35,834 bases of DNA from the NCBI GenBank assembly GCA_947455515.1, contig CANGOF010000015.1:1-35834 (forward strand), read 5' to 3'. Positions within the stretch are counted from its first letter, which is position 1, and every line of letters starts with the position of its first letter. Below are positions 23,779 through 31,294 of the stretch, one piece after another. Source of the DNA: Flavobacteriia bacterium. Its GTDB lineage: Bacteria > Bacteroidota > Bacteroidia > Flavobacteriales_D > Crocinitomicaceae. The notes under the pieces were generated by a model, which was not told where the DNA came from, made no database searches, and saw only the letters and a list, made by a program, of their open reading frames with translations. Both the position numbers and the translations under genes were made by a program.

Positions 23779-23968
23779 ATGGGGTGAATGTAAATATCAA
23801 TTAGCTATTAAAATTTATCATTTAAATTTTCTGTGAAAACGTTCTTTTTTTGTTGTTATCTATTTTTTAAAATCATCTTTTTCACTAATTTAATATAAAA
23901 AGGAGGAAAATTAAACCCTTAAAATCTCAATATAAACCTATTAAGAATGAATTAAAAATCGTTTTAAA

Positions 23969-24742
23969 ATGTCAGAATTAAAATTTAAAAACAAATACCG
24001 TATACCATCCAATCGTTTGAAAAATTGGGATTATAGTACCAATGCAGCCTATTTCATTACAATCTGCACACAAAATCGTGAACATTATTTTGGAGAAATA
24101 AAAAATGGTGAAATGCAATTAAATGAATTAGGTGAAAACGCAACCCGTTTTTGGTTGGATATACCGATACATTTTCCATTCATTGAATTGGGGAATTTTG
24201 TCGTGATGCCAAACCATACGCATGGGATATTGATAATTGATAAATTGCCAATTAATATGAATGGTTGTGGTGTAACGAAAAACGATATGGGAAATGAATG
24301 GGACAGCGGGAACGGTGTGGTTGGACGTGACGGCGGGAACGGTGCGGTGGGACGTGACGGCGGGAACGGTGCGGTGGGACGTGACGGGTATGGGGTAGAT
24401 ACGCCCAAATTGGGCGTATCTACGTCCCCATCGTCACGTCCATACCCGTCAACCCCATCCCCATCACACGTTTCATCAAACACCCGTATTTCAACCAAAC
24501 ATATCGAAACCGAAAAACCGAAAAACGGCGGGAAAAATGAACAATGGAAACCGGGCACAATTGGCGTGATAATAAATCAATACAAACGGATCGTTACCAT
24601 TAATAATCGAAAAATTAATCCTGATTTTAAATGGCAATCCAATTATCACGATCATATTATTCGGAATTCTTTTTCATTTGAAAATATTCAAAATTATATT
24701 GAAAAAAATCCATCTAAATGGAACGAGGATAAATTTTATTAG
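23969..24742 (+). CDS. REP-associated tyrosine transposase (RAYT, Y1/IS200-like)
   Basis: This single-strand DNA nuclease of 257 residues belongs to the Y1 (HUH) superfamily. The HUH motif is PNHTHGILII (about 82-91). The catalytic tyrosine is likely that in GVIINQYKRIV. The end (FKWQSNYHDHIIRNSFSFENIQNYIEKNPSKW) is the classic RAYT tail. The start, RLKNWDYSTNAAYFITICTQNREHYFG, is equally typical. RAYTs act on REP palindromes, usually with a GTAG foot, and lack the mobility of true insertion sequences. The middle (about 110-175) is a low-complexity insert encoded by three 27-bp repeats and a perfect palindrome. No terminal inverted repeats or target duplications were seen around the gene. Confidence 0.88.
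   Translation: MSELKFKNKYRIPSNRLKNWDYSTNAAYFITICTQNREHYFGEIKNGEMQLNELGENATRFWLDIPIHFPFIELGNFVVMPNHTHGILIIDKLPINMNGCGVTKNDMGNEWDSGNGVVGRDGGNGAVGRDGGNGAVGRDGYGVDTPKLGVSTSPSSRPYPSTPSPSHVSSNTRISTKHIETEKPKNGGKNEQWKPGTIGVIINQYKRIVTINNRKINPDFKWQSNYHDHIIRNSFSFENIQNYIEKNPSKWNEDKFY
24308..24388 (+). repeat. Three 27-bp tandem repeats inside the RAYT gene
   Basis: Units begin at 24308, 24335 and 24362, each starting GGGAACGGTG and ending GACGTGACGG plus one base. They encode GNGxVGRDG three times. The last two are nearly identical; the first has two or three substitutions. The GC content here is much higher than in flanking DNA. Confidence 0.9.
24383..24450. repeat. REP-like palindrome embedded in the RAYT reading frame
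   Basis: At 24395-24423 a perfect 14-bp stem, GTAGATACGCCCAA and its complement around a single A, begins GTAG and ends CTAC. Outer arms GACGGGTATGG (24383-24393) and CCATACCCGTC (24440-24450) also pair. GGACGTGACG of the tandem repeats is complementary to CGTCACGTCC (24431-24440). The palindrome is translated as VDTPKLGVST without breaking the frame. Confidence 0.85.
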
Positions 24743-24895
24743 GATAGAAATTTACAAGGAAATAATATTCATTCTCAATATAACGATACTATCAGATTCA
24801 TTGTACAATAATAAACAGTAGAATTCTTGTTAATCATAACAGAATCCGGATCGCAGATTATAAAAACATTCTCTCCATTGTTCGTAAGTTATATT

Positions 24896-24925
24896 TTTGA
24901 ATCTCCGAAAGTCTTTGTACATTTG
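24896..24925 (+). promoter_or_regulatory. Likely dnaX promoter
   Basis: TTTG at 24896-24899 as -33 and TACATTTG at 24918-24925 as -7 (TAnnTTTG) are separated by 18 bp, slightly short of the usual 19-21. The ATG of dnaX follows 23 bp after the -7 box. A second TATTTTTG overlaps the -33 element. Confidence 0.45.
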
Positions 24926-24948
24926 TTACACAAAAACAAAAACCAAGC

Positions 24949-26064
24949 ATGAGCGATTTTGTAGTATCGGCTAGAAAGTATAGACCCCAGACCTTTGACA
25001 CTGTCGTAGGACAAGGGCACATTACCTCTACCCTTAAAAATGCTATAAAAACGAATCACTTAGCGCAAGCTTTTTTATTTTGTGGTTCTCGTGGAGTTGG
25101 TAAAACAACTTCTGCACGTATCTTGGCAAAAACAATCAACTGTTTTAATCGTACAGAAAGCATTGAAGCATGTGATCAATGTGAATCCTGTTTATCTTTT
25201 AATTCAGGAGCTTCATTAAATGTTTATGAACTAGATGCTGCTTCCAATAACTCGGTGGATGACATTCGAGAATTGGTAAACCAAGTACGCATCGCTCCAC
25301 AAATTGGAACGCACAAAGTGTATATCATTGATGAGGTTCACATGTTATCTAATCAAGCATTCAATGCATTTTTGAAAACCTTGGAAGAACCACCTGCGCA
25401 TGCCATCTTCATCTTGGCTACAACAGAAAAACATAAAATTATTCCAACGATTCTTTCCCGTTGTCAAATTTTCGACTTCCACAGAATCAAAATAAAAGAC
25501 ATCGCCGATCACCTTTCTTATATTTCGGTAAAAGAAGGTATCAGTGCAGACTCGGAAGCATTACACTTAATCGCGCAAAAAGCAGAAGGAGCACTTCGTG
25601 ATGCCCTTTCTATTTTCGATCAAATTGTGAGTTTTGCTGGTAACAACTTGACTTACCAGGCAGTAATCGACAACTTAAACATCTTAGATTACGATTACTA
25701 TTTCCGTATTGTTGACAATGCTTTAAAAGAGGATATACCTTCTTGTTTATTGTTATTCAATGACATTCTTGAAAAAGGATTTGACGGACACAATTTCATC
25801 GTTGGCTTAGCTGACCATTTCCGTAATTTATTAGTTTGCAAAGACATGCGAACAGTTAAATTATTAGAAGTTGGTGAAAGTGTCGAAAATCGTTTTACAG
25901 AACAAGCTAAAGCGATTGAAACACCGTTTATCTTGCGTGCTATGGGCGTATTGAGTAAAGCAGATGTAGAATACAAAGCTTCTAAAAATCAACGTCTTTT
26001 GGTTGAACTTGCAATCATGCAGATTTGTTCAATTAAAAATGAGCTTGAAAAAAAAAAGGATTAA
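24949..26064 (+). CDS. dnaX: DNA polymerase III subunit gamma (dnaX, frame-0 product)
   Basis: This is the clamp-loader ATPase, 371 residues in frame 0. It opens with ARKYRPQTFDTVVGQGHI. It has Walker A CGSRGVGKTT (45-54), a four-cysteine zinc module (Cys65, 75, 78, 81), ELDAASNNSVDDIR, Walker B VYIIDEVHM (124-132), sensor 1 LATTEKHKI and the arginine finger in SRCQ (Arg171). It covers domains I-III (AAA+, lid and collar), which is what a gamma form needs, and ends ELEKKKD-stop right after a run of ten A. The -1 frame is open from that run to 26675 and encodes a tau-type C-terminus. Whether both forms are made by slippage or the run length is a sequence error cannot be decided here. Confidence 0.92.
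   Translation: MSDFVVSARKYRPQTFDTVVGQGHITSTLKNAIKTNHLAQAFLFCGSRGVGKTTSARILAKTINCFNRTESIEACDQCESCLSFNSGASLNVYELDAASNNSVDDIRELVNQVRIAPQIGTHKVYIIDEVHMLSNQAFNAFLKTLEEPPAHAIFILATTEKHKIIPTILSRCQIFDFHRIKIKDIADHLSYISVKEGISADSEALHLIAQKAEGALRDALSIFDQIVSFAGNNLTYQAVIDNLNILDYDYYFRIVDNALKEDIPSCLLLFNDILEKGFDGHNFIVGLADHFRNLLVCKDMRTVKLLEVGESVENRFTEQAKAIETPFILRAMGVLSKADVEYKASKNQRLLVELAIMQICSIKNELEKKKD
26048..26058 (+). promoter_or_regulatory. Slippery A10-G run at the dnaX frame junction
   Basis: Ten consecutive A (26048-26057) followed by G. In frame 0 the codons read GAA AAA AAA AAG GAT TAA. The heptamer A-AAA-AAG at 26052-26058 is exactly the E. coli dnaX -1 ribosomal slippery site, in the right phase. A run this long also favours RNA-polymerase slippage, as described for Thermus dnaX. 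No clear Shine-Dalgarno stimulator upstream or strong hairpin downstream was seen. Confidence 0.7.
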
Positions 26065-26675
26065 CTGATTTCGTTTCCCTCATCCCATTTTTTGGTCAGG
26101 CAGACAAAAACGCTCCTGCAGTCCCTGTAAAACCTAAATCAAACACACCTTCCTACGCTGAAATTTCGATGAAAAAAGAAATTAAATCGATGGAAAAAAT
26201 TAGCGGAGAGGTTCAAACGAATCTACTTTCTATCAAAGAATTAACTGCTAAAAAAGTAGAAGATGCGACGGAAGGAGGAACCAATAATGCCAACCGACCA
26301 AAAACTCCTTTCTCCACCGATCAACTCAAAATGTTTTGGAAGAAGTTTGCCTTTAAAATGAAGGAGGAAGGAAATGATACGATTTACTTGGCAATGATTA
26401 AACGCGACCCGAAAATCATTGGAGAATTTCATGTAAACCATGAAGTGGATAACCAAGTGCAAATCGATTACATCCAAACACACATTTCGGAATTAATTGA
26501 ATACTTACGAGAAAGTCTTAAAAACTGGGCAATATCAGTTGATTTTGCTATATCAGAAAATCTTGAAGAAAACGTAAAACACCAAACTGGTAAAGATCGT
26601 TTTAACGCATTAGCAAGAAAAAATCCGAATTTGTTCACGTTGCAGAAGACCTTTAATTTGGATGTAGAATATTAG
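26058..26675 (+). CDS. dnaX: dnaX tau-specific C-terminal extension (-1 frame)
   Basis: Read in the -1 frame from GGA at 26058, the frame stays open for 205 codons (GLTDFVSLIPFFGQADKN..., then MKKEIKSMEKI from 26169). It joins the frame-0 part to give about 575 residues, the size expected of a Bacteroidota tau subunit. The first 80 residues are a linker rich in Pro, Lys and Ser. The rest contains FSTDQLKMFWKKFAFKMKEEGND and TGKDRFNALARKNPNLFTLQKTFNLDVEY, as in the C-terminal DnaX domain of this phylum that contacts the polymerase. Independent translation from ATG 26169 is conceivable but would give a domain without ATPase. Treating it as a separate gene would be misleading. Confidence 0.8.
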   Translation, partial: GLTDFVSLIPFFGQADKNAPAVPVKPKSNTPSYAEISMKKEIKSMEKISGEVQTNLLSIKELTAKKVEDATEGGTNNANRPKTPFSTDQLKMFWKKFAFKMKEEGNDTIYLAMIKRDPKIIGEFHVNHEVDNQVQIDYIQTHISELIEYLRESLKNWAISVDFAISENLEENVKHQTGKDRFNALARKNPNLFTLQKTFNLDVEY

Positions 26676-26681
26676 TTAACT

Positions 26682-27959
26682 TTAACGCTTCAGCCCTACT
26701 TCCCCAATAAACCCTCTCAAATACTCCACATTTTCTTTGTTCTCCGGGAGTTGATTCATGATCAAACGACCAATATCTTTCATTAGTGGATATGCTAAAC
26801 TTTCATAGTCGTATTTTGCATCATTGATAACTTCATCTTCGTTAGCATAGATTCCAACGGTCAAAACAAATTCTTTCCCTGAATCTAAATCTACAATGTA
26901 AGCCGCATCGATAGCACATCCGAAAGACAAACCTACCATATTAAATGATCGGAAACGACTAAGACTATCGTTCATATAAGTTGTATTTGTGTCTTTACCA
27001 AAAAATAAATATTTTTTATAGGTCGCTGGAAACTCTTTTGGATTATAGTCTAAGCCAAATTCTGAAGGATATTTTCCTAAATTTTGAATGACATATTTAC
27101 GTTGCTCTTCGGTAATATCAAAAGTATGCGCAAATTCAGACTTAGGAAAAATTACACCATTTAATGTTTTGTGTAAATCTACCAACTCCATATTATTTTG
27201 TCGTGAAAAATCAAAAGGACGTGGAACAATTTTTTTATCCAATCCTTCGTATGCTTTTCCGATTTTATAGGTCGAGTCTGTTAAGATAGTGTCTTCATTT
27301 GTAATACCACGACGATTGTATAACCATTCATTTCTTCTTCCTAAAAACACATAAGAATCACTAATTCTATTTTGATCTAATGAACAATTCAAGACAAACT
27401 TGCGAATAATTTTAGTGTTCTGGTAATTCATTTCCTTCAAACGACGATTCAATTGTTGTTGTCCAACAAAATCAAACATACGGTTGTACGCATCGTTATC
27501 CGAAACAGCTAACATTTGTTTTGTAAATAAATCTAATGTGTAATATTCTAATTTATTTCCAATCTTAACAGAAAAAGCAGTTGGCATACACCCTTTCTCT
27601 TTGTTGAATTTCAGTAAGGTCTCGTAAGTAACTCTTGGTCGAAGTTTATGGATTTTATTGTATTCTTCCATTCCAATTAATATCGTCGGAAGCTTCACAA
27701 TACTAGCAGGATAAAGGTATTCCTTTTCATTCATTCGAAATCCAACGGTTTCCAAGGTTACTTTTCCATTGGCGCGTTTGATTTCCGTAAAAACAATTTT
27801 GAATCGGTATTTTTCTGGAGATTCAATCACTTTAGGATATTTATTCTCCAACGAATCCAATACATTTTGTAAAATTCTGGACGCAGTCGATTCGGAGGTA
27901 ACTTGACCAAACAAATTACCACTTATTACTAATGCTATTATTACGAACGCTTTACCCAT
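26682..27959 (-). CDS. Class A beta-lactamase-like serine hydrolase
   Basis: This protein of 425 residues has a signal peptide (about 1-19, ending LFGQ), so it is periplasmic. It has the active-site SxxK motif in YPASIVKLPT (Ser86, Lys89) and an SDN motif in LAVSDNDAYNRMFDFVG (Ser153-Asn155), in beta-lactamase order and spacing. The C-terminal strand region (GLSFGCAIDAAYIVDLDSGKEFVLTVGIYAN) is where the KTG box should lie. No Lys-Thr-Gly is seen; SFG stands in its place. It is longer than true class A enzymes (about 290). It fits a Bacteroidota serine-hydrolase family whose substrate is not known, so resistance should not be assumed. Its start overlaps the permease stop by 19 bp. Confidence 0.8.
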   Translation of the reverse strand: MGKAFVIIALVISGNLFGQVTSESTASRILQNVLDSLENKYPKVIESPEKYRFKIVFTEIKRANGKVTLETVGFRMNEKEYLYPASIVKLPTILIGMEEYNKIHKLRPRVTYETLLKFNKEKGCMPTAFSVKIGNKLEYYTLDLFTKQMLAVSDNDAYNRMFDFVGQQQLNRRLKEMNYQNTKIIRKFVLNCSLDQNRISDSYVFLGRRNEWLYNRRGITNEDTILTDSTYKIGKAYEGLDKKIVPRPFDFSRQNNMELVDLHKTLNGVIFPKSEFAHTFDITEEQRKYVIQNLGKYPSEFGLDYNPKEFPATYKKYLFFGKDTNTTYMNDSLSRFRSFNMVGLSFGCAIDAAYIVDLDSGKEFVLTVGIYANEDEVINDAKYDYESLAYPLMKDIGRLIMNQLPENKENVEYLRGFIGEVGLKR

Positions 27960-29257
27960 CTGTATACTGGTATTCCAATTAAAGTAATTCCTAACCCTAT
28001 AAAGGACTCTTTTGGCTTATCTACCAAACCAAAGATAAGTATCCAAGTTTGGAACAACAAGAAGATGATTGGAAATAACGGAAAAACAACCTTATTTATT
28101 AATCCACTCACATTTTTAATACGCAAACCTACACGTATAGAACCAATTACGGTCAACATGGTGAAAAGATTAAGTACAAACCCAATCATAATAATTAAAC
28201 TTTGAAACGAGGAGGTCGCAACAAACGCAAAAGCAATTCCCGCTTGTATCCATAGCGCACGAACTGGGATTCCACTCTCATTATTTGAACTAAACCAATT
28301 TAATTTTGAAAAATCTTTTGCGACGGCATTGGTTACTCTTGGTCCAGCCAACACCATACTGGAAATACTGGAAATCAATAAAAAGGAAATTACACCTCCA
28401 AATATTCTCCCCCAAGTATCACCTAATACTTTCTCCACAAAAATCACCCCAACATCTAATTGTCCCGCCATTTGATCGATTGGAATATTTTTTAGGAACA
28501 CATAATTTAATAGTACATATAAAATAGACACAGTTCCCGTACCAATAATTAAAGCTAAGGGAACATTTCTTTTCGGATTTACTACTTCACCTCCAATATA
28601 GGCTGCAGCATTCCATCCAGAATAGGCATAACCAACAAAAAATAAACAAAGGGCAAACATCTTATCCCACACATCGGTAAAAAATTTGTCTCCGATAGAA
28701 AAATCAACATCTACTTTATTGCTTGAAAACAAACCAATAAGGATCAAAACCACTAGAATAATAATTTTAATCGTAGAAGAAACATTTTGAAAAACGGAGC
28801 TTACCTTATGACTACGAGAATGCATCAAAGTAATGAAGAATAAAATAATCGCTGCATAAACAGTAACCATAGGAATACCAATAAAACTCGCGTTTTGTTC
28901 GGAGTGGATCATTCCAGAAAAATAGGAACTAAACGCAAAACAAGCAGCAGCAATCGGAGCTGCGAACCCTAAAAGAAACGAAATCCAACCTGAAAGAAAA
29001 CCAAGTTGTTCGGAATATGCGGATTTTAAAAAGAGGTATTCTCCCCCATTTTTCTTGTAGAAGGTTCCTAAAATCGCATAAGAATATGCACCAAAGAAAG
29101 CAATGACCCCTCCTATAATCCACAATAAAAGTATTGCAGACCCCGATTGCACATCCAGTACTTGAAAACCAATACTCGTAAACACACCAGCACCAATCAT
29201 ATTGGCAACTACCACCATAATTGCGGTGTATAAACTAAATTTTTTCTTTTTTACCAT
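27941..29257 (-). CDS. APC-family amino-acid permease
   Basis: This protein of 438 residues has about twelve membrane helices. The APC hallmark in helix 1 is VVVANMIGAGVFTSIGF (the GAGVF backbone-binding turn). It is followed by LLLWIIGGVIAFFGAYSYAILG, KKNGGEYLFLKSAY, and in the middle SGWNAAAYIGGEVVNPKRNVPLAL, which is characteristic of amino-acid/polyamine/organocation transporters. It should move amino acids across the inner membrane; the specific substrate is unknown. It is third in a minus-strand operon, 15 bp after the lipoprotein gene and overlapping the serine-hydrolase gene by 19 bp. Pairing with a peptidase-like hydrolase hints at cell-wall peptide or amino-acid recovery (inference). 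Confidence 0.9.
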   Translation of the reverse strand: MVKKKKFSLYTAIMVVVANMIGAGVFTSIGFQVLDVQSGSAILLLWIIGGVIAFFGAYSYAILGTFYKKNGGEYLFLKSAYSEQLGFLSGWISFLLGFAAPIAAACFAFSSYFSGMIHSEQNASFIGIPMVTVYAAIILFFITLMHSRSHKVSSVFQNVSSTIKIIILVVLILIGLFSSNKVDVDFSIGDKFFTDVWDKMFALCLFFVGYAYSGWNAAAYIGGEVVNPKRNVPLALIIGTGTVSILYVLLNYVFLKNIPIDQMAGQLDVGVIFVEKVLGDTWGRIFGGVISFLLISSISSMVLAGPRVTNAVAKDFSKLNWFSSNNESGIPVRALWIQAGIAFAFVATSSFQSLIIMIGFVLNLFTMLTVIGSIRVGLRIKNVSGLINKVVFPLFPIIFLLFQTWILIFGLVDKPKESFIGLGITLIGIPVYRWVKRS

Positions 29258-29272
29258 GGAGGTTTGAAGTGT

Positions 29273-30457
29273 TTACTTCTTTTTGTAGATGACTTGTAAA
29301 TTCGTTTCCCCCACTGCTACGTTGTAACCAATTCTGAACGGTAAGTTTTTACTTGTCAATTTTGTAGTATCCGAATAAGCACGCACCATGTCTGGTTGGA
29401 TACGTGAAGAGAACAAAGGAATTACTTTTTTATAACCACCATATAATTTTACATCCCAAGTACCATCGATAAAGTATTTATATGGGATACCACTATCGTC
29501 TTGTACCACCATGTTCGAGGATTTCAAAATGTAATTACGTGTTTTAGAGAAATAATCACGTGAATTCAAATACGAAGCAGCCTTCAACATCGTGTGGTGT
29601 TCACCAAAAGTACTGACCCAATTAAAGAAATTGTCAATTTTAGGATTCTCATCACTTAAGTCCGTATTATAATAGAATAAGTGTTTCACTTTATTATCCG
29701 CAGACAAAAACTCGATATCCAACCCTGGACTAAACATCCCCTCGGTTCCAGAAGTATATTTAATCACTGCATTTTCTTTTAAAATAAAGTGACGAATGTT
29801 GCGAATTTTATTTCCTCTTCTTGCTAAATAGAATAATAACGAATGTAAAGTTCCGTTAACCGTTTTTTGGTTAAACTGGACTGCCATACTTTTTGTACGG
29901 AAGAACCCTGACTTCATGGAGATATCCAAACTGTTAAAAATTTGGTTCAAATAACTTTGTAAATCCGTATTGGATAGTTGATCGTAATTCGGTAAATAGC
30001 CTGGTTTTTCTAATCCTACCAAAATGTAATTTTTCACATCAGAGAAAAACGCATCCGCATATACAAAATCGGCACCAGCTAAAGGATAAAACAAAGTATT
30101 ACATGCATAATTCTCCGGAATCATTTTCTTTTCTTTCACCCAATTGGAAATCGGCAACATTTTTGATTTTGTAAACCCAGAAAATTGTGCATTTACAGTT
30201 GCGGGATAAGTACTAACCAACTTACGTTTTTTAACGAAATTATTTTCAAAACCTCCAATAGTTAAGGCGATATCTGTAAAAAAAGAATCAATGTAGATGG
30301 AATCTTTAGGTTCTTCTATTGTTTTTTCCGCTTTTACTTCTTGTTGAATTACGTTTGTTTTATTTTCATTTTCAGTCACTTTTTCAGAAGTAGAATTACC
30401 ACAAGAAACTATGAATATCCCAATAAAAACACTTATGCTTTTAACATTTAATTTCAT
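29273..30457 (-). CDS. Lipoprotein of unknown function
   Basis: This protein of 394 residues has a short signal ending in a lipobox-like VSCGNS (Cys at about 19), so it is probably a lipoprotein. About 35 acidic and lysine-rich linker residues follow. The domain of about 340 residues starts around SIYIDSFFTDIALTIGG and includes YACNTLFYPLAGADFVYADAFF, FYLARRGNKIRNI and a closing INV-strand region. I do not recognise the family with confidence. The phrase NTLFYPLAGADF resembles a Bacteroidota family of uncharacterised lipoproteins, but that is an impression. It follows the Pmp3-type gene by 12 bp and precedes the permease by 15 bp. Confidence 0.7.
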   Translation of the reverse strand: MKLNVKSISVFIGIFIVSCGNSTSEKVTENENKTNVIQQEVKAEKTIEEPKDSIYIDSFFTDIALTIGGFENNFVKKRKLVSTYPATVNAQFSGFTKSKMLPISNWVKEKKMIPENYACNTLFYPLAGADFVYADAFFSDVKNYILVGLEKPGYLPNYDQLSNTDLQSYLNQIFNSLDISMKSGFFRTKSMAVQFNQKTVNGTLHSLLFYLARRGNKIRNIRHFILKENAVIKYTSGTEGMFSPGLDIEFLSADNKVKHLFYYNTDLSDENPKIDNFFNWVSTFGEHHTMLKAASYLNSRDYFSKTRNYILKSSNMVVQDDSGIPYKYFIDGTWDVKLYGGYKKVIPLFSSRIQPDMVRAYSDTTKLTSKNLPFRIGYNVAVGETNLQVIYKKK

Positions 30458-30469
30458 TCTTACTATTTA

Positions 30470-31114
30470 TTATATTTTATCAAAGATTACTAATAATGCA
30501 TATACCAATCCAGGCACCCAAAAAAGTAATGTTAATATTAGTGCAATTAACGTTTTTTTTAAGTCAAATCCTGTATAAATTAAAACACCTAAAGGAGGGA
30601 AAATAATACTCAAAATAATTCCTAAAATTTGATCAGAAGATAAACTTATATTTGATCTTTCGGTAGATACATTTTTCTTAATTAATATGCGAGAAGTTTT
30701 TCTAATAATGACATTATCTTTCTCTTTATTCTTTTGAGTTATAATTTGATTTTTTGATGTTTTGGCTGTTGACTTAATCTCTTTATTATTAGAATTATCT
30801 ATCTGAATAACAGATTTTAAAGCAATTGTTTCACTTAAAATTTCTTCAATTTTTTCGGAACTGTTTTTTATATCAACATCCGTATTAGTTACTGTAGTTT
30901 TTGCAGGTTGAACTTTTCTATTTTGAACAACTTCATTTGAAATTTGCGAATTTTCAATTTCACCTTTAGCTTGGTGTTTTTTTACATGAAAAGAAAAACC
31001 ACTCATATATCTTCTTTTTTCAATTTTCCCTAATGAAAAGGTTGATTCTCCAGTTTTACAAGAGCTAATTAACAAAGAAATAATTGCGAAAAATATAAGT
31101 ATTATTTTTTTCAT
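30470..31114 (-). CDS. Lipoprotein with C-terminal YqaE/Pmp3 membrane domain
   Basis: This protein of 214 residues begins with a lipoprotein signal peptide (LLISSCKTG, Cys at about 19). Soon after comes EKRRYMSGFSFHVKKH, a phrase typical of this Bacteroidota protein type. A long Lys/Asn/Ser-rich linker follows. The last 52 residues, ILGIILSIIFPPLGVLIYTGFDLKK...LLFWVPGLVYALLVI, are a YqaE/Pmp3 domain: two membrane helices with the PP-LGV and W-PG-I/VYA marks. Stress-related membrane roles are known for Pmp3 in other organisms; here the role is unknown. It is the first gene of the minus-strand operon (31114 down to 26682), divergent from rarA across a 180-bp spacer. Confidence 0.82.
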   Translation of the reverse strand: MKKIILIFFAIISLLISSCKTGESTFSLGKIEKRRYMSGFSFHVKKHQAKGEIENSQISNEVVQNRKVQPAKTTVTNTDVDIKNSSEKIEEILSETIALKSVIQIDNSNNKEIKSTAKTSKNQIITQKNKEKDNVIIRKTSRILIKKNVSTERSNISLSSDQILGIILSIIFPPLGVLIYTGFDLKKTLIALILTLLFWVPGLVYALLVIFDKI

Positions 31115-31241
31115 TTTAATCTAAATATAAGTTCTCAAAGTTAACATTAAAGTAACAAATCGAGTACGTACTAATTCAAAAAGATGTTGCGATATCACAA
31201 CAATATATCAACAACAACTATTAAATTGTGGATAACAAGGG

Positions 31242-31272
31242 TTGCTTTTATGTTTTTTATTTATTATATTTG
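31242..31272 (+). promoter_or_regulatory. rarA promoter (Bacteroidota type)
   Basis: TTG at 31242-31244 as -33 and TATATTTG at 31265-31272 as -7 (TAnnTTTG) are 20 bp apart, the preferred spacing for the primary sigma factor of this phylum. The rarA ATG (31295) lies 22 bp downstream. It is the best promoter in the window. Confidence 0.6.
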
Positions 31273-31294
31273 AGTTAAAGGTGAATTATTAACT

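Noticed and set aside
23898-23910. A strong Shine-Dalgarno-like AAAAAGGAGGAAA upstream of the RAYT gene
   Set aside because: No start codon with a meaningful frame follows at a suitable distance; the nearest ATG stops after two codons. The RAYT start is 59 bp further.
24308-24388. A CRISPR-like array in the GC-rich repeats
   Set aside because: The three 27-bp units are directly adjacent without spacers, in frame, and no cas genes are present.
24085-24558. A 157-residue minus-strand frame through the RAYT insert, Pro/Arg-rich
   Set aside because: It is antisense to the RAYT gene. Its apparent regularity comes from the 27-bp repeats and the palindrome read backwards.
23700-24948. A full insertion sequence around the RAYT gene
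   Set aside because: No terminal inverted repeats or target-site duplications were seen, and RAYTs are normally single, non-mobile genes.
26169-26675. Treating the 168-residue frame after dnaX as an independent gene
   Set aside because: The same frame is open back to the A10 run and its sequence fits a tau C-terminus, so it is better read as the -1 part of dnaX.
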